Shown here: in pieces, positions 63,608 through 64,000 of the stretch
Layout: the number at the start of each line of letters is the position of its first letter
Position numbering within the stretch: position 1 is the first letter of the stretch
Source of the DNA: Vulcanimicrobium sp035943995
Lineage (GTDB): Bacteria > Vulcanimicrobiota > Vulcanimicrobiia > Vulcanimicrobiales > Vulcanimicrobiaceae
Direction: 5' to 3'
Length of the DNA: 64,000 nt
NCBI GenBank assembly: GCA_035943995.1
Contig: DASZBS010000095.1
Span: 1 to 64,000 of the forward strand
Made by a program: the position numbers and the translations under genes
Notes under the pieces: model-generated
What the model was told of the DNA's origin: nothing
Databases searched by the model: none
The model's input: only the letters and a program-made list of their open reading frames with translations

Positions 63608-64000
63608 ATGCGGCTCGTTGACGGACGGGTCGTTTTCTCCGCGTCCGATCTCAACGACTATCTCGCGTGCCCGCATCGCGTCGCGCTGAACCGCCGCGCG
63701 CTGTTGCGCGGAGACATGCCGCCCGACGACGACGCGACGCTGAAGATCATCGCGGAGAAGGGCCGGCAGCACGAAGTGCGCGTGCTCGAGCGCATGGAGA
63801 ACGAAGGCGTTGCGGTCGTGCGCGTCCCCGAGGGGGACGACACCGGGCACGACTTGCTGCAGGCCGTCGCGACGACGCGCCGCGCGATGGCCAGCGGCGC
63901 GGAGGCGATCTACCAGGCGTCGTTCCTGGACGGCGCGTGGACGGGCCGCGCCGACTTCCTCGTGCGCGTCGACGGCGCGCCGAGCGAGCTGGGCTCGTGG
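63608..64000 (+). CDS. TM0106 family RecB-like nuclease (3' end outside window)
   Basis: The first 131 residues of a gene cut by the window end. MRLVDGRVVFSASDLNDYLACPHRVALNRRALL is a typical TM0106/RecB-like opening, with KGRQHEVRVLERMENEG and AIYQASFLDGAWTGRADFLVRVD (the GRADFL Asp of the PD-(D/E)XK fold). The family often continues as a RecB-type nuclease plus helicase. It follows 68 bases after the DUF5069-like gene. Confidence 0.78.
   Translation, partial: MRLVDGRVVFSASDLNDYLACPHRVALNRRALLRGDMPPDDDATLKIIAEKGRQHEVRVLERMENEGVAVVRVPEGDDTGHDLLQAVATTRRAMASGAEAIYQASFLDGAWTGRADFLVRVDGAPSELGSW

Overview
The window is a very GC-rich bacterial chromosome segment. It is densely packed, with frequent GTG/TTG starts, many 1-8 base overlaps between genes, and lipoprotein and signal-peptide features of a didermic, aerobic heterotroph. 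The gene style (reductive pyrimidine catabolism, stand-alone thiC under a TPP riboswitch, a large glycogen/alpha-glucan block, many secreted proteins with Pro/Ala/Ser/Thr-rich tails) would suit a soil or rock lineage such as Candidatus Eremiobacterota/Vulcanimicrobiota or a similarly GC-rich phylum. That assignment is inference only: no rRNA or ribosomal-protein marker is present.

Layout. 1-441 is the end of an unknown gene. 472-6860 (minus) is a complete uracil/thymine reductive degradation operon: preT-preA, dihydropyrimidinase, beta-ureidopropionase and an NCS1 permease. 7036-13031 holds an oxidoreductase, a two-gene ABC exporter, an MBL/NUDIX pair and two secreted proteins. 13032-13432 is a 401-base gene-free stretch with a strong palindromic terminator, two copies of a structured repeat and promoter-like boxes, a candidate non-coding RNA locus. 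13433-22647 carries a TVP38-type membrane protein, RNase D, two secreted proteins sharing a cysteine-containing module, a regulator/nucleotidyltransferase pair with a palindromic operator, aconitase and a secreted double aspartyl-protease-like protein.

The most striking region is 23634-26034. A 58-base direct repeat (54/58 identical) of the 3' end of a threonine dehydratase-like gene flanks a 2.3 kb AT-richer insert with three tightly coupled minus-strand genes: a TIGR04255-like protein, an unknown helical protein and a permuted papain/NlpC-like His...Cys protein. No integrase is present. This is the best candidate for an undescribed mobile cassette.

26039-34287 has a glycosyltransferase, an SDR, a DEAD-box helicase, a second aspartyl-protease-like paralogue, a frameshifted prolyl oligopeptidase and a lipoprotein with an HExxE motif. 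34489-38560 is a LodA-like quinoprotein oxidase, divergent from a catalase-fold protein and a LodB-like flavoprotein: an H2O2-producing oxidase with a likely detoxifier and cofactor maturase. 38574-55159 is a carbohydrate block: a minus-strand glgB-glgX-malQ-sugar nucleotidyltransferase/phosphomannomutase run joined by GTGA overlaps, then a disulfide oxidoreductase, a decayed mntA-hepT pair, a GH63-like glucosidase, a double beta-trefoil protein and a debranching enzyme. 55232-64000 holds a 33-residue peptide, Fic and Uma2 family proteins, a DMT transporter, the TPP riboswitch with thiC, a lipoprotein, a quinone-reductase-like enzyme, a lytic transglycosylase, a cupin, a DUF5069-like protein and the start of a TM0106/RecB-like nuclease cut by the window end.
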